Notes under the pieces: generated by a model
What the model was told of the DNA's origin: nothing
Database searches by the model: none
Seen by the model: only the letters and a program-made list of their open reading frames with translations
Shown: positions 15,487 through 23,390 of the stretch, in pieces
How the letters are laid out: every line of letters begins with the position of its first letter
How positions within the stretch are numbered: position 1 is the first letter of the stretch
Position numbers and translations under genes: made by a program
Assembly: GCA_019424135.1 (NCBI GenBank)
Contig: JAHYZZ010000003.1
Span: 1-42,176 of the forward strand
Length of the DNA: 42,176 nucleotides
From: Lachnospiraceae bacterium
GTDB taxonomy: Bacteria; Bacillota; Clostridia; Lachnospirales; Lachnospiraceae
Direction of reading: 5' to 3'

Positions 15487-16866
15487 TTATCGTCTTCTGC
15501 GGTCATTTTTCTTCTGACTGTAAAACTGCTTTTTATCCTGATACATCCGATGATCTGCTTCTTCAAACTGCAGCTCTATGTTACAGTCAGAGTCACGCCA
15601 GGAACACCCTACTGCGATATTAATCCCGTCATCCTCCATTTTTTTGCGAACAAGGCTGACAGCCGAATCAAAGGCATCCCTATCCAATTCGTCATCAATA
15701 ACCACAAATTCATCTCCACCGATCCGGTAACCCTTTCCTTCAAAAAAACAATTGATATGTTTCGCCGCACGACAGAGCATCTCATCACCGGCACTGTGCC
15801 CTTGCGTGTCATTTACCACTTTCAAACCATTGACATCAAAATATGCAAGTCCCAGCTTTTTTCCTCCCGCGTATCTGTACTGTTTCATGACCTGGCTGAA
15901 CTTATTCCGATTAAACAATCCTGTCAGAGCATCCTCATTGCTTTTTTTCTCCAGAAGTTCTTCCAGCTTTGCTCTTTCTGTTACATCAAATGCGATTCTT
16001 TGAATCAACTCTCCATCATCATCTTTAGCAATCAATGCATTATTAGAAGTAAGATAAATCATCTCTCCAGAGCTCTTTTTCAGACGGTAATTTATGGTCA
16101 CATCATCCCCTGGATTTTCCAGACTCTTCATCAGTCTTTTGATTTTGGGCACATCTTCTTCTACGACTTCCTCACAAACCCCTTCCGACCAATTCATTCC
16201 CCGGACCTGCTCCTCTGTCATCTCAAGCATGTTGGCCAGCCCCTGGTTAAACGTAACCAGTTCATATCCCTCTTGGGTCCTCCTGACCCTCATAATTGCA
16301 CAGGGAACCGTATTGTAAATGCTGATCAATTCTGCCGTCTGCCTTTCTATCTGTTTCCTTTGCTGTTCAATGCGTTTCTGGGCATACTCAAATGATTGTC
16401 TGGCCATCTTTGTGGGAAATCCCACATCATGTTCCTCCATTTCCATATAAGGATTGGATATATGAATGTGACAGCAATAAGGCCTTCCCTGTATCCATCG
16501 AAAAATCGTGGTAATCCGCTGATGCACCCTAAGATAAGCGTTTCCCTGAGGATCTGTGGCAATCCATGCCCGTCCAGTACATAGATAAACCTCCGGTGCG
16601 ACTTCCATGACATCATAATGCTCATCCGTAATATTACATTTCAAAACCTGGCCGGAAAACTGCCGGAAAATCCCGGAGACCTTTTCACGTCCCACTGCAT
16701 ACTCCTGTTCTCCTGCGCCAATCCAGTAGATTTCACGATCAAACAACGCAATCAGCGCCTCTTCGTCATTTTCGCAATAATGCTTGTGAAGCAGATAACT
16801 GGTTAGCTTAAGTGTCTCCTGCCCTCTCTGCCCAGTGTCATTTCCAAATGTATATTCTTCCTTCAT
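15487..16866 (-). CDS. Diguanylate cyclase with SnoaL-like and PAS sensory domains
   Basis: A 459-residue signalling protein. Residues 15-145 resemble a SnoaL/NTF2-like ligand-binding cone (ALIALFDREIYWIGAGEQEY, then HQRITTIFRWIQG). A coiled-coil stretch of Gln/Lys/Glu covers 160-180. A PAS domain covers 180-300 and a GGDEF domain 305-450, with an intact active-site loop GGDEF at 383-387 preceded by FDVNGLKVVNDTQGH. It should make cyclic di-GMP from GTP in the cytoplasm. The RxxD inhibitory site normally found just before GGDEF is not present, so product inhibition may be weak. There is no transmembrane segment. The ATG at 16866 follows AGGAGG at 7 bases; a TTG two codons upstream is less likely. 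Confidence 0.88.
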   Translation of the reverse strand: MKEEYTFGNDTGQRGQETLKLTSYLLHKHYCENDEEALIALFDREIYWIGAGEQEYAVGREKVSGIFRQFSGQVLKCNITDEHYDVMEVAPEVYLCTGRAWIATDPQGNAYLRVHQRITTIFRWIQGRPYCCHIHISNPYMEMEEHDVGFPTKMARQSFEYAQKRIEQQRKQIERQTAELISIYNTVPCAIMRVRRTQEGYELVTFNQGLANMLEMTEEQVRGMNWSEGVCEEVVEEDVPKIKRLMKSLENPGDDVTINYRLKKSSGEMIYLTSNNALIAKDDDGELIQRIAFDVTERAKLEELLEKKSNEDALTGLFNRNKFSQVMKQYRYAGGKKLGLAYFDVNGLKVVNDTQGHSAGDEMLCRAAKHINCFFEGKGYRIGGDEFVVIDDELDRDAFDSAVSLVRKKMEDDGINIAVGCSWRDSDCNIELQFEEADHRMYQDKKQFYSQKKNDRRRR

Positions 16867-16977
16867 TCGCAAGCCTCCTGATCTTCTAAATTACAGTATT
16901 CTCAAGAAGATTTCAGCTTCTTAGATAAAATATATCATTTAAACACAAAATCTACAATAAAACATTTATCCGTTCCG

Positions 16978-18282
16978 TTATAAAATTTCCTGAAATCCGA
17001 CTTCCAACGCTGCAATTAAATCTTCCACCTTCTCGATGCCGATGGAAAGGCGGATTGTGCCGGGCCGAATTCCCTGATCCTTCAGCTCTTCTTCCGTGCA
17101 CTGGCTGTGGGTAGTAGTAGCCGGATGGATTACCAGGGATTTCACATCCGCTACATTGGCAAGCAACGAGAAAATCGGCAGATGATCAATAAACCGTTGT
17201 GCCGTCCTTGCACCGCCTTTAATCTCAAACGTAAAAATCGAACCGCCTCCTTTTGGAAAATATTTCTGATACAATGAATGTGTAGGCTCGCTTTCCAGAG
17301 ACGGATGGTGTACCGCTTCCACTTGCGGATGTTCGTTCAAATATTCCACAATCTTTATGGCGTTTCCCACGTGCCTCTCTACCCGAAGAGACAAGGTTTC
17401 CAGCCCCTGAAGCAGCAAGAAAGCATGAAATGGTGAAAGTGTTGCCCCTGTGTCCCGAAGAAGAACGGCTCGTATATAGGTCACCAAAGGGCTTTGTGGC
17501 GCCGCTTCAGTAAAGGTAATCCCGTGATAGCTGGAATTTGCTTCTGAAATCCACGGATATTTTCCGGATACTTTCCATTGAAAACTTCCTCCGTCCACGA
17601 TGACTCCTCCAAGAGCGGTTCCATGTCCGCCAATAAACTTTGTTGCGGAATGTACCACAATATCTGCGCCATGCTCAATCGGACGTACCAGATAGGGGGT
17701 GGCAAAGGTGGAATCCACTACCAGCGGAATCTGATGCCGGCGCGCCACATCTGCCAACTTCTCCAGATCCGCCACATCTGAATTAGGATTTCCCAATATT
17801 TCCGTATAAATTGCCTTCGTATTTTCCTGAATTGCCGCCTCAAAGGCTCCTTCTTCCATCGGATCAACAAAAGTCGCAGTAATGCTGTTCGTTAAGGGAA
17901 GTGTATGTGCCAGAAGGTTATAAGTCCCGCCATAAATATTCCTGGAAGCCACGATATGCTCTCCTGCCTTTGCCAGCGCCTGGAATACATAAGAAATCGC
18001 CGCAGCTCCTGAAGCTACTGCAAGCGCCGCCGTTCCCCCTTCCAGGGCAGCAATTCTCTGTTCAAAAACCGTCTGCGTTGGATTGGTCAACCTTCCATAT
18101 ATATTACCTTCCTCCCTAAGGGCGAACCGATCTGCCGCATGGCTGCAGCTGTCAAAAACATAGGCGGTAGATGCATAGATAGGCACAGCTCTTGCTCCTG
18201 TGACCGGATCCGCCTGTTCTTGTCCAATGTGTACTTGTTTTGTCTCAAAGCTCCAGTTTGCTCTATTTCTGATGTCTGTCAT
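16978..18282 (-). CDS. metY: O-acetylhomoserine sulfhydrylase (homocysteine synthase)
   Basis: A 434-residue PLP enzyme of the Cys/Met metabolism family. The N-terminal FETKQVHIGQEQADPVTGAR and the string IYASTAYVFDS are typical of O-acetylhomoserine aminocarboxypropyltransferase. The PLP lysine lies in VVHSATKFIGGHGT near residue 210, and SLVIHPATTTHSQ closes the substrate pocket. It converts O-acetylhomoserine and sulfide to homocysteine. The start at 18282 has a CAGGAGG site. The leader is short and shows no S-box or T-box structure. A weak promoter-like pair may lie near 18320-18350. It is a single-gene unit between the ATPase terminator and the cyclase. Confidence 0.93.
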   Translation of the reverse strand: MTDIRNRANWSFETKQVHIGQEQADPVTGARAVPIYASTAYVFDSCSHAADRFALREEGNIYGRLTNPTQTVFEQRIAALEGGTAALAVASGAAAISYVFQALAKAGEHIVASRNIYGGTYNLLAHTLPLTNSITATFVDPMEEGAFEAAIQENTKAIYTEILGNPNSDVADLEKLADVARRHQIPLVVDSTFATPYLVRPIEHGADIVVHSATKFIGGHGTALGGVIVDGGSFQWKVSGKYPWISEANSSYHGITFTEAAPQSPLVTYIRAVLLRDTGATLSPFHAFLLLQGLETLSLRVERHVGNAIKIVEYLNEHPQVEAVHHPSLESEPTHSLYQKYFPKGGGSIFTFEIKGGARTAQRFIDHLPIFSLLANVADVKSLVIHPATTTHSQCTEEELKDQGIRPGTIRLSIGIEKVEDLIAALEVGFQEIL

Positions 18283-18371
18283 CTTAGTTTCCTCCTGTTT
18301 TTCCTTATTTCATTACCTGATAATTGTTGATGACATCCTATCACATCCATTTTCTCCTGGCTAATACACAA

Positions 18372-18409
18372 AAAAAATATCCGGTTATAGTTTCAAACTA
18401 TAACCGGAT
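18372..18409 (-). terminator. Terminator of the P-type ATPase operon
   Basis: A perfect 15-base stem (ATCCGGTTATAGTTT and its complement) with almost no loop, followed by eight T in the minus direction, directly after the ATPase stop at 18415. Confidence 0.92.
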
Positions 18410-18414
18410 GGCTT

Positions 18415-20301
18415 CTAAAGATTCTTTACATATAATGCACGGATAGCATTCAGTACCGCTATGATCATCACTCCTACATCGGCAAAAATTGCCAGCCACA
18501 TATTTGCGATTCCAACCGCTCCAAGAATCAAGCAGATCAACTTCACACCTATAGCAAATACAATATTCTGATATACGATTCTTAGACATTTGCGTGAAAT
18601 ACGGATCGCTTTGGATATCTTCAAGGGATCATCGTCCATCAGCACCACGTCTGCCGCCTCGATAGCTGCATCTGATCCCATGGCTCCCATAGCAATGCCA
18701 ATATCAGCCCTTCCAAGAACCGGTGCGTCATTAATGCCGTCTCCGACAAAGGCCAGCTTTTCTTTTTCCGACTTCGTGCGGATCAGATCTTCTACCTTCT
18801 CCACTTTATCTGCCGGAAGAAGTTCGCTATAAACCTCATCGATTCCCAACTCTTGTGCCACATGCTCTGCCACTTTGCGGATATCTCCGCTTAGCATCAC
18901 CGTCTTACGGATTCCTGCCTTCTTAAGGGCCTGAATCGCCTCTTTGGAATGGGCCTTAAGAAGGTCTGAAATCACTATATGTCCGGCATAGGTGCCGTCG
19001 ATAGCAAGATGGATGATCGTCCCTACCGAATGGCAGGGAATATATGGAACATGCAAAAACTCCATCAACTTATCGTTTCCTGCTGCCACCTCATGACCAT
19101 CTACCTTTGCAGTCACACCGTTTCCACTGATTTCCCGGATCTGTGATACTCTTGAACGGTCAATCTCTTTTCCATAGGCTCTCCTGATACTCTTACTGAT
19201 CGGATGTGAGGATGCGCTTTCTGCCAGCGCTGCATACTCCAAAAGCTTAGCCTCCTCCATCTGGTTATGATGGATACCGTTTACCTCGAAAACACCCTGG
19301 GTCAAAGTTCCCGTTTTATCAAATACCATAATTTTTGTTTGAGACAATGTCTCCAAATAGTTAGAACCTTTTACAAGGACTCCAGCATTGCTGGCTCCAC
19401 CGATTCCAGCAAAAAAGCTTAAGGGGATACTGATCACCAATGCACATGGGCAGCTGATTACCAAAAAGGTCAAAGCACGATATACCCAGACATCCCACTT
19501 AGCAGGAAGTCCCATCACAACCATCCGCACCAGCGGAGGAAGAAATACCAGTGCAAGAGCAGCAAAACAGACAGCCGGTGTATAGATTCTTGCAAACCTT
19601 GAGATAAATTCCTCTGACCTGGATTTTCTGGAGCTTGCATTTTCTACCAGATCCAGAATCTTGGAAACTGTGGATTCCCCAAATTCTTTTATCGTCTTTA
19701 CTTTCAGCACACCAGTCATATTGATACAGCCACTGATAATCTCATCTCCACTGCCTACATCTCTTGGAACACTTTCGCCCGTCAAGGCACTGGTATTCAA
19801 GGCAGACTCGCCTTCCATAATGATCCCGTCAATGGGAACTTTTTCACCGGGCTGTACCACGATTACACTGCCGATTTCCACCTCATCCGGGTCTACTTTT
19901 TCCAGTTTTCCTTCTCGCTCGATATTAGCATAATCTGGTCGGATATCCATCAGTTCACTGATATTTCGACGGCTTTTTCCAACTGCATAACTCTGAAACA
20001 GTTCGCCAATCTGATAAAACAACATTACCGCAATGGCTTCTGTATAATCTCCGGTCTGATCATATAAGGCGATGGCAATGGCTCCTACGGTTGCCACAGC
20101 CATCAAAAAGTTTTCATCAAACACCTGCTGATTTCGGATTCCTTTTAATGCCTTCAGTATAATATCATATCCAATCACAAGATAGGGCACCAGATATAGC
20201 GCCAGCCTCAGAAGCCCTGTGACCGGTACAAAATTCAATATCACCAGAAGAACTGCTGCGCTCAGGATCCGTATCAACATTTTTTTCTGCTTCTTATTCA
20301 T
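18415..20301 (-). CDS. Heavy-metal translocating P1B-type ATPase (Zn/Cd/Pb type)
   Basis: A 628-residue P-type ATPase that exports soft metal ions at the cost of ATP. Visible motifs are TGES at 174-177 in the actuator domain, SCPCALV with the ion-binding CPC at 284-286, the phosphorylated Asp in DKTGT at 328-332, HP-motif ASSHPISKSIR, and GDGINDAPVLGRADIG. CPC with the downstream membrane residues fits the ZntA/CadA group better than copper pumps, though that is a family-level inference. The usual N-terminal metal-binding domain is missing and is supplied as a separate small protein encoded just upstream. The ATG at 20301 follows GGGAG. A longer in-frame start has no ribosome site. Confidence 0.92.
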   Translation of the reverse strand: MNKKQKKMLIRILSAAVLLVILNFVPVTGLLRLALYLVPYLVIGYDIILKALKGIRNQQVFDENFLMAVATVGAIAIALYDQTGDYTEAIAVMLFYQIGELFQSYAVGKSRRNISELMDIRPDYANIEREGKLEKVDPDEVEIGSVIVVQPGEKVPIDGIIMEGESALNTSALTGESVPRDVGSGDEIISGCINMTGVLKVKTIKEFGESTVSKILDLVENASSRKSRSEEFISRFARIYTPAVCFAALALVFLPPLVRMVVMGLPAKWDVWVYRALTFLVISCPCALVISIPLSFFAGIGGASNAGVLVKGSNYLETLSQTKIMVFDKTGTLTQGVFEVNGIHHNQMEEAKLLEYAALAESASSHPISKSIRRAYGKEIDRSRVSQIREISGNGVTAKVDGHEVAAGNDKLMEFLHVPYIPCHSVGTIIHLAIDGTYAGHIVISDLLKAHSKEAIQALKKAGIRKTVMLSGDIRKVAEHVAQELGIDEVYSELLPADKVEKVEDLIRTKSEKEKLAFVGDGINDAPVLGRADIGIAMGAMGSDAAIEAADVVLMDDDPLKISKAIRISRKCLRIVYQNIVFAIGVKLICLILGAVGIANMWLAIFADVGVMIIAVLNAIRALYVKNL

Positions 20302-20375
20302 AGCTTTTCTCCCGCTTCCTATTTGGATATCCCTTCTTATTCTCAAGGGACCTTCCATAAATGTATCACAACTGC

Positions 20376-20594
20376 CTACAGAAAGATTTCACAGTCATCT
20401 TCCACCTTTTTGCAATTTTTGAGGACTTCCTTCATCACTGTCTTTGGCTCCTGTCCATCCTCAAATTCTACAATCATCTTCAGCATCATGAAATTAACCG
20501 TCGCATCTTTCACTCCTGCCGTTTTTTTTGCTGCCTCCTCCATCTTGTTCGCACAATTTGCACAGTCAACATCGATTTTGTACGTCTTTTTCAT
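20376..20594 (-). CDS. Stand-alone heavy-metal-associated (HMA) domain protein
   Basis: A 72-residue HMA domain with the metal-binding site as CANCANK near residues 10-16 and the usual beta-alpha-beta-beta-alpha-beta pattern (KKTYKIDVDCANCANKMEEA, then VEFEDGQEPKTV). It most likely delivers Zn or Cd to the ATPase encoded 74 bases downstream, or serves as its detached N-terminal domain. The ATG at 20594 has an AAGGA-type site; a longer frame upstream adds 13 residues outside the domain. It is transcribed from the strong promoter at 20661-20689. Confidence 0.88.
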   Translation of the reverse strand: MKKTYKIDVDCANCANKMEEAAKKTAGVKDATVNFMMLKMIVEFEDGQEPKTVMKEVLKNCKKVEDDCEIFL

Positions 20595-20632
20595 CCTTTT
20601 TACTTCCTTTCCCAATGATCTTGCATTCATCA

Positions 20633-20650
20633 ATTAATCACTTGTTTAAT
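20633..20650. promoter_or_regulatory. Candidate ArsR/SmtB operator
   Basis: Inverted repeat ATTAA-N8-TTAAT located just downstream of the -10 of the metal-efflux promoter. The position suits repression by the divergently encoded ArsR protein. It is not a close copy of the classical 12-2-12 site, so the assignment is tentative. Confidence 0.3.
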
Positions 20651-20660
20651 CGTTGGTTTT

Positions 20661-20689
20661 ATTATATGCATCCCTTTGCCAAATGTCAA
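20661..20689 (-). promoter_or_regulatory. Consensus promoter of the HMA/P-type ATPase operon
   Basis: A perfect TTGACA and perfect TATAAT with a 17-base spacer on the minus strand. Such strength usually requires a repressor, here probably the ArsR protein encoded at 20770-21132. Confidence 0.85.
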
Positions 20690-20710
20690 TGCTTTTGGAG
20701 AAAAATATTT

Positions 20711-20739
20711 TTTTATTGCATCGTTTTGGAAGCTATACT
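20711..20739 (+). promoter_or_regulatory. Possible arsR promoter
   Basis: A -10 TATACT lies 30 bases before the arsR start. The -35 partner at 17 bases is poor (TTTTAT), so only the -10 is convincing. Confidence 0.3.
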
Positions 20740-20769
20740 AGAATAACGTATAAAAGGAGGTCATCCATA

Positions 20770-21132
20770 ATGACAAAAACAAGCCTTCCCCATGATCATG
20801 GGCAATCGATTGAACAGGACCTAGCACAGATGCCTGATCTCACTCTTTTCCAGACGGTAGCAGATATTTTTAAACAACTAGGCGACGGAAGCCGGATACG
20901 GATCTTCTGGCTATTATGTCACTGCGAAGAATGTGTCATAAACATTTCTTCAATGGTAGACATGAGCAGCCCCGCCGTTTCCCATCATTTAAGGCAGTTA
21001 AAAACCAGCGGACTGATCACAAGCCGAAGAGAAGGCAAGGAAGTCTATTATAAAGCAGCGGACACTGAGCAGGCAAAATTCCTCCATCATGTAATCGAAC
21101 AGGTGATGGAGATTACCTGTCCCACTGAATAA
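20770..21132 (+). CDS. ArsR/SmtB-family metal-responsive repressor
   Basis: A 120-residue winged-helix repressor. The recognition helix is in SSPAVSHHLRQLKTSGLI, followed by the wing GKEVYYKA. A Cys-rich stretch LLCHCEECVINIS lies where CadC/SmtB proteins carry the alpha3 metal site (ELCVCDL in homologues). An alpha5-type His cluster (FLHHVIEQ) and an N-terminal HDHG are also present. It is expected to release DNA on binding Zn, Cd or Pb and so open the divergent HMA-ATPase operon. The ATG at 20770 has an AAAGGAGG site; the open frame upstream crosses the promoter and is not used. Confidence 0.9.
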   Translation: MTKTSLPHDHGQSIEQDLAQMPDLTLFQTVADIFKQLGDGSRIRIFWLLCHCEECVINISSMVDMSSPAVSHHLRQLKTSGLITSRREGKEVYYKAADTEQAKFLHHVIEQVMEITCPTE

Positions 21133-21191
21133 TCCCAATTACCTTATCAGCTTCTTTTGACAACATCATATAGATAAAACAAAAAAATCTA

Positions 21192-21234
21192 AAAGGAACG
21201 GTGACACTGTTTTTTCAGTGACATCGTTCCTTTT
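21192..21234. terminator. Bidirectional terminator between arsR and the NlpC gene
   Basis: AAGGAACG(N)CACTG pairs with CAGTG(N)CGTTCCTT. T-runs lie on both sides, so it can end the plus-strand arsR transcript and the minus-strand NlpC/P60 transcript. Confidence 0.8.
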
Positions 21235-21249
21235 CATTTCATATATCTG

Positions 21250-22359
21250 CTACCAGCATCTTCTATACCAGGGCGATCCATAAACGGCCGCAATCTTAAC
21301 TACATCTCCGGTATGCGGCGCATGAATCATCTGGCCGTTGCCAATGTAGATTCCGATATGTGTTCCATAACACACCAGATCCCCCGGTTGGGGACTGCTG
21401 ACCGCCACACCACATCCACCCTGAGCCTGGGACGTCCTGGGCAGAGAAATACCTGCCACAGCATGGCAATACTGTACCAGTCCAGAACAGTCCAGACCTA
21501 CGCCTGGGGTCGTACCTCCATATACATATGGAACGCCCAGCTGACTGTAGGCTGCATTCACGATTGCCTGGGCTGTTGAAGTATTTCCATTAGAAACACC
21601 CACCGAACTGCTGCTCGAACTTCCTGTGGAACCCCCTGTAGATTCTCCGTTTCCAGATGTACCTGCCGTTGTACCGCCAGACGTGCCTCCTGCACTGTCG
21701 CCCGTACCCGCATCTGCACTTCCTTCTTCACGCTCGATTGCCTCTTGTGCTGCCGCCTCAGCCGCCGCCTGAATCTGTGAATCAAAGTCAGCAATCTGTG
21801 ACTTCTTTTCTTCCAATTCTGCATTCAGCTGTGTTTCCTGTTCCTCATATTCTGCCTGCTGGCTTTCCAGGTTCTCCTGCTCACTTTCCAGAGTATCTTT
21901 CAGATTCTGTATCTCATTTTCCGTTTCCTGTAGTTTTTCTAACTGCTGGCGGTCGTAAGAATGTACATTACTTACATACTCCGCCTTATTCAGAAAATCA
22001 GAAAAATCCTTCGCCTCCAGGAAGACCTTCCACAGATCGGATTGTCCATTTTCATACATATACTTAATACGGACCTTCATGTCTGCATACTGCTGCTCGG
22101 CTTTTTCCTGTGCCTCTTCCAGATCTGCCTGCGTCTGTGTGATCTTTTCCCCTGTCTCGATCAGTTTCTCTTCCATCTCGCCGACTTTATTCAAGAGATC
22201 TGTCAACTGTTCCTGTAAACTTTCTGCTTCACCCTCAGCTTCTTGCTTTTGTTGTTCCAGATTATCGGCAGATGGAGCGGCAAAGACAGATGTAACGGTC
22301 ATGCAAGAGGTCAGCACCGCTACAGATAAGGCTTTGGACAGTCGTCTGATGCCTTTCAT
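21250..22359 (-). CDS. Secreted NlpC/P60 peptidoglycan hydrolase with coiled-coil domain
   Basis: A 369-residue exported cell-wall hydrolase. A signal peptide (about residues 1-27, ending VFAAPS) is followed by a long coiled coil (30-210) rich in Gln/Glu/Leu of the PcsB/CwlO type. A Ser/Gly/Thr linker follows, then the C-terminal NlpC/P60 domain (260-369). The catalytic Cys291 is in GLDCSGLVQY and His334 is in THIGIYIG; a third polar residue is probably His346. It cleaves peptide stems (D-Glu to diamino acid) during cell separation or growth. The coiled coil probably holds it inactive until it meets an FtsEX-type partner, which is known for relatives. The ATG at 22359 has AAGGTGGAG; the longer in-frame start does not fit a signal peptide. 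Confidence 0.9.
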   Translation of the reverse strand: MKGIRRLSKALSVAVLTSCMTVTSVFAAPSADNLEQQKQEAEGEAESLQEQLTDLLNKVGEMEEKLIETGEKITQTQADLEEAQEKAEQQYADMKVRIKYMYENGQSDLWKVFLEAKDFSDFLNKAEYVSNVHSYDRQQLEKLQETENEIQNLKDTLESEQENLESQQAEYEEQETQLNAELEEKKSQIADFDSQIQAAAEAAAQEAIEREEGSADAGTGDSAGGTSGGTTAGTSGNGESTGGSTGSSSSSSVGVSNGNTSTAQAIVNAAYSQLGVPYVYGGTTPGVGLDCSGLVQYCHAVAGISLPRTSQAQGGCGVAVSSPQPGDLVCYGTHIGIYIGNGQMIHAPHTGDVVKIAAVYGSPWYRRCW

Positions 22360-22476
22360 ACTCCACCTTCTTTCCTGACATTTTTTCATTACCTGAACAC
22401 TATAACACAGGTCAATGGCAGTTTCTAAAGTTTTCACAGTATTTACACAAAATTTTCACATTTATCAATGAAGAAA

Positions 22477-23181
22477 TTACTCTGTCATCAGCCGATACAA
22501 TGCCTGAGCATACATCTTAGCACACTCCATCATTTGTTCCAGATCTATATATTCATCTGCCTCATGAGCCAGTTCCAACTCTCCTGGAAACACCGGACCA
22601 AAAGACACAAAATTCTCTACATCCCGGCAGTATGTTCCACCGCCAATGGTGACGGGTTCTTCTCTCATCCCGGTCATTTCTTCATATACATCCAAAAGGA
22701 TCTGTACAAGTCTGCTTTCTTTTGGTACATATAGCGGAGCTCTCATCTGCCAATATCTTGGCTCAAATCCGTACTTTTGACAGGCCAGGCAGATGGTCTT
22801 CCAGACTGTATGCAGATCAATATGGACCGGGCATCGGACATCAACTTTTGCTATGCCTGTTCCATCTTGAACTTCCAAAATCCCAAGATTCATGCTCAGT
22901 TTTCCAGACAGCTGGTCTTCACAGGCGATTCCCAGATTTTTTCCTTCCCATCCATCTCCAAACAATGCCTCCATCTTTTGAAAATAGCCCTGTACATGCC
23001 CATTGGTAAACGGGATTTTTTTTAAAAATTTTACCATTACAAGGACTGCATTCTTTCCAAGCCACGGCTGCATTGCATGGGCGCTGATTCCCGAAAATTT
23101 CAGCCGCAACAGTCCTTCCTCCATGCTGGCTTCTCCTCCTTCCCGGACCTCTTTTGAAACCAATCCCCTACTTAAAGCCAT
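22477..23181 (-). pseudogene. M20-family (PepV-like) dipeptidase, C-terminal remnant
   Basis: 234 codons that match only the C-terminal half of PepV-type dipeptidases, normally about 460 residues. What remains is the lid/dimer domain (FSGISAHAMQPWLGKNAV) and the terminal part of the catalytic domain with GGGTYCRD and the metal-ligand region ELAHEADEY. The N-terminal catalytic segment with the HxD and Asp/Glu metal ligands is absent. In-frame TAG and TGA codons lie just before the first ATG, and no missing part is readable in any frame up to 23390. A 5' deletion therefore produced this remnant. It could still be translated from the weak AGGT site but should be inactive. Confidence 0.75.
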
Positions 23182-23252
23182 GACCTGTCACTAATCCAGG
23201 TTAAAGAGTATAAAGAAACCGTTGATTTCTACTGTATCTATCCGGGAACATT

Positions 23253-23279
23253 AAAAACCTCTGAGATTCCCAGAGACTT
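23253..23279 (-). terminator. Probable terminator downstream of the ROK gene
   Basis: CTCTG and CAGAG form a short stem with a 7-base loop, followed by five T on the minus strand, about 110 bases beyond the ROK stop. Confidence 0.5.
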
Positions 23280-23390
23280 TTTGTCCTTTTGTCTCGCACA
23301 ACAATTATGATAGCAGGAAAGGAGCATATCCAGACAGAACAAAAACAGACAGTGTACTGATTTTCTTCGATACAACTGCCTGTTTCTACT

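Noticed and set aside
15460..16395. A 311-codon plus-strand frame opposite the diguanylate cyclase
   Set aside because: It is antisense to intact PAS and GGDEF domains and has no start signal. Its composition follows from the opposite strand.
18283..18371. S-box or T-box riboswitch ahead of metY
   Set aside because: Only about 90 bases are available before the upstream terminator. No T-box sequence, kink-turn or SAM-aptamer core is visible.
22477..23390. Frameshifted but complete dipeptidase
   Set aside because: I read all minus-strand frames between 23182 and 23390 and found no N-terminal PepV sequence; the region carries the ROK terminator instead.
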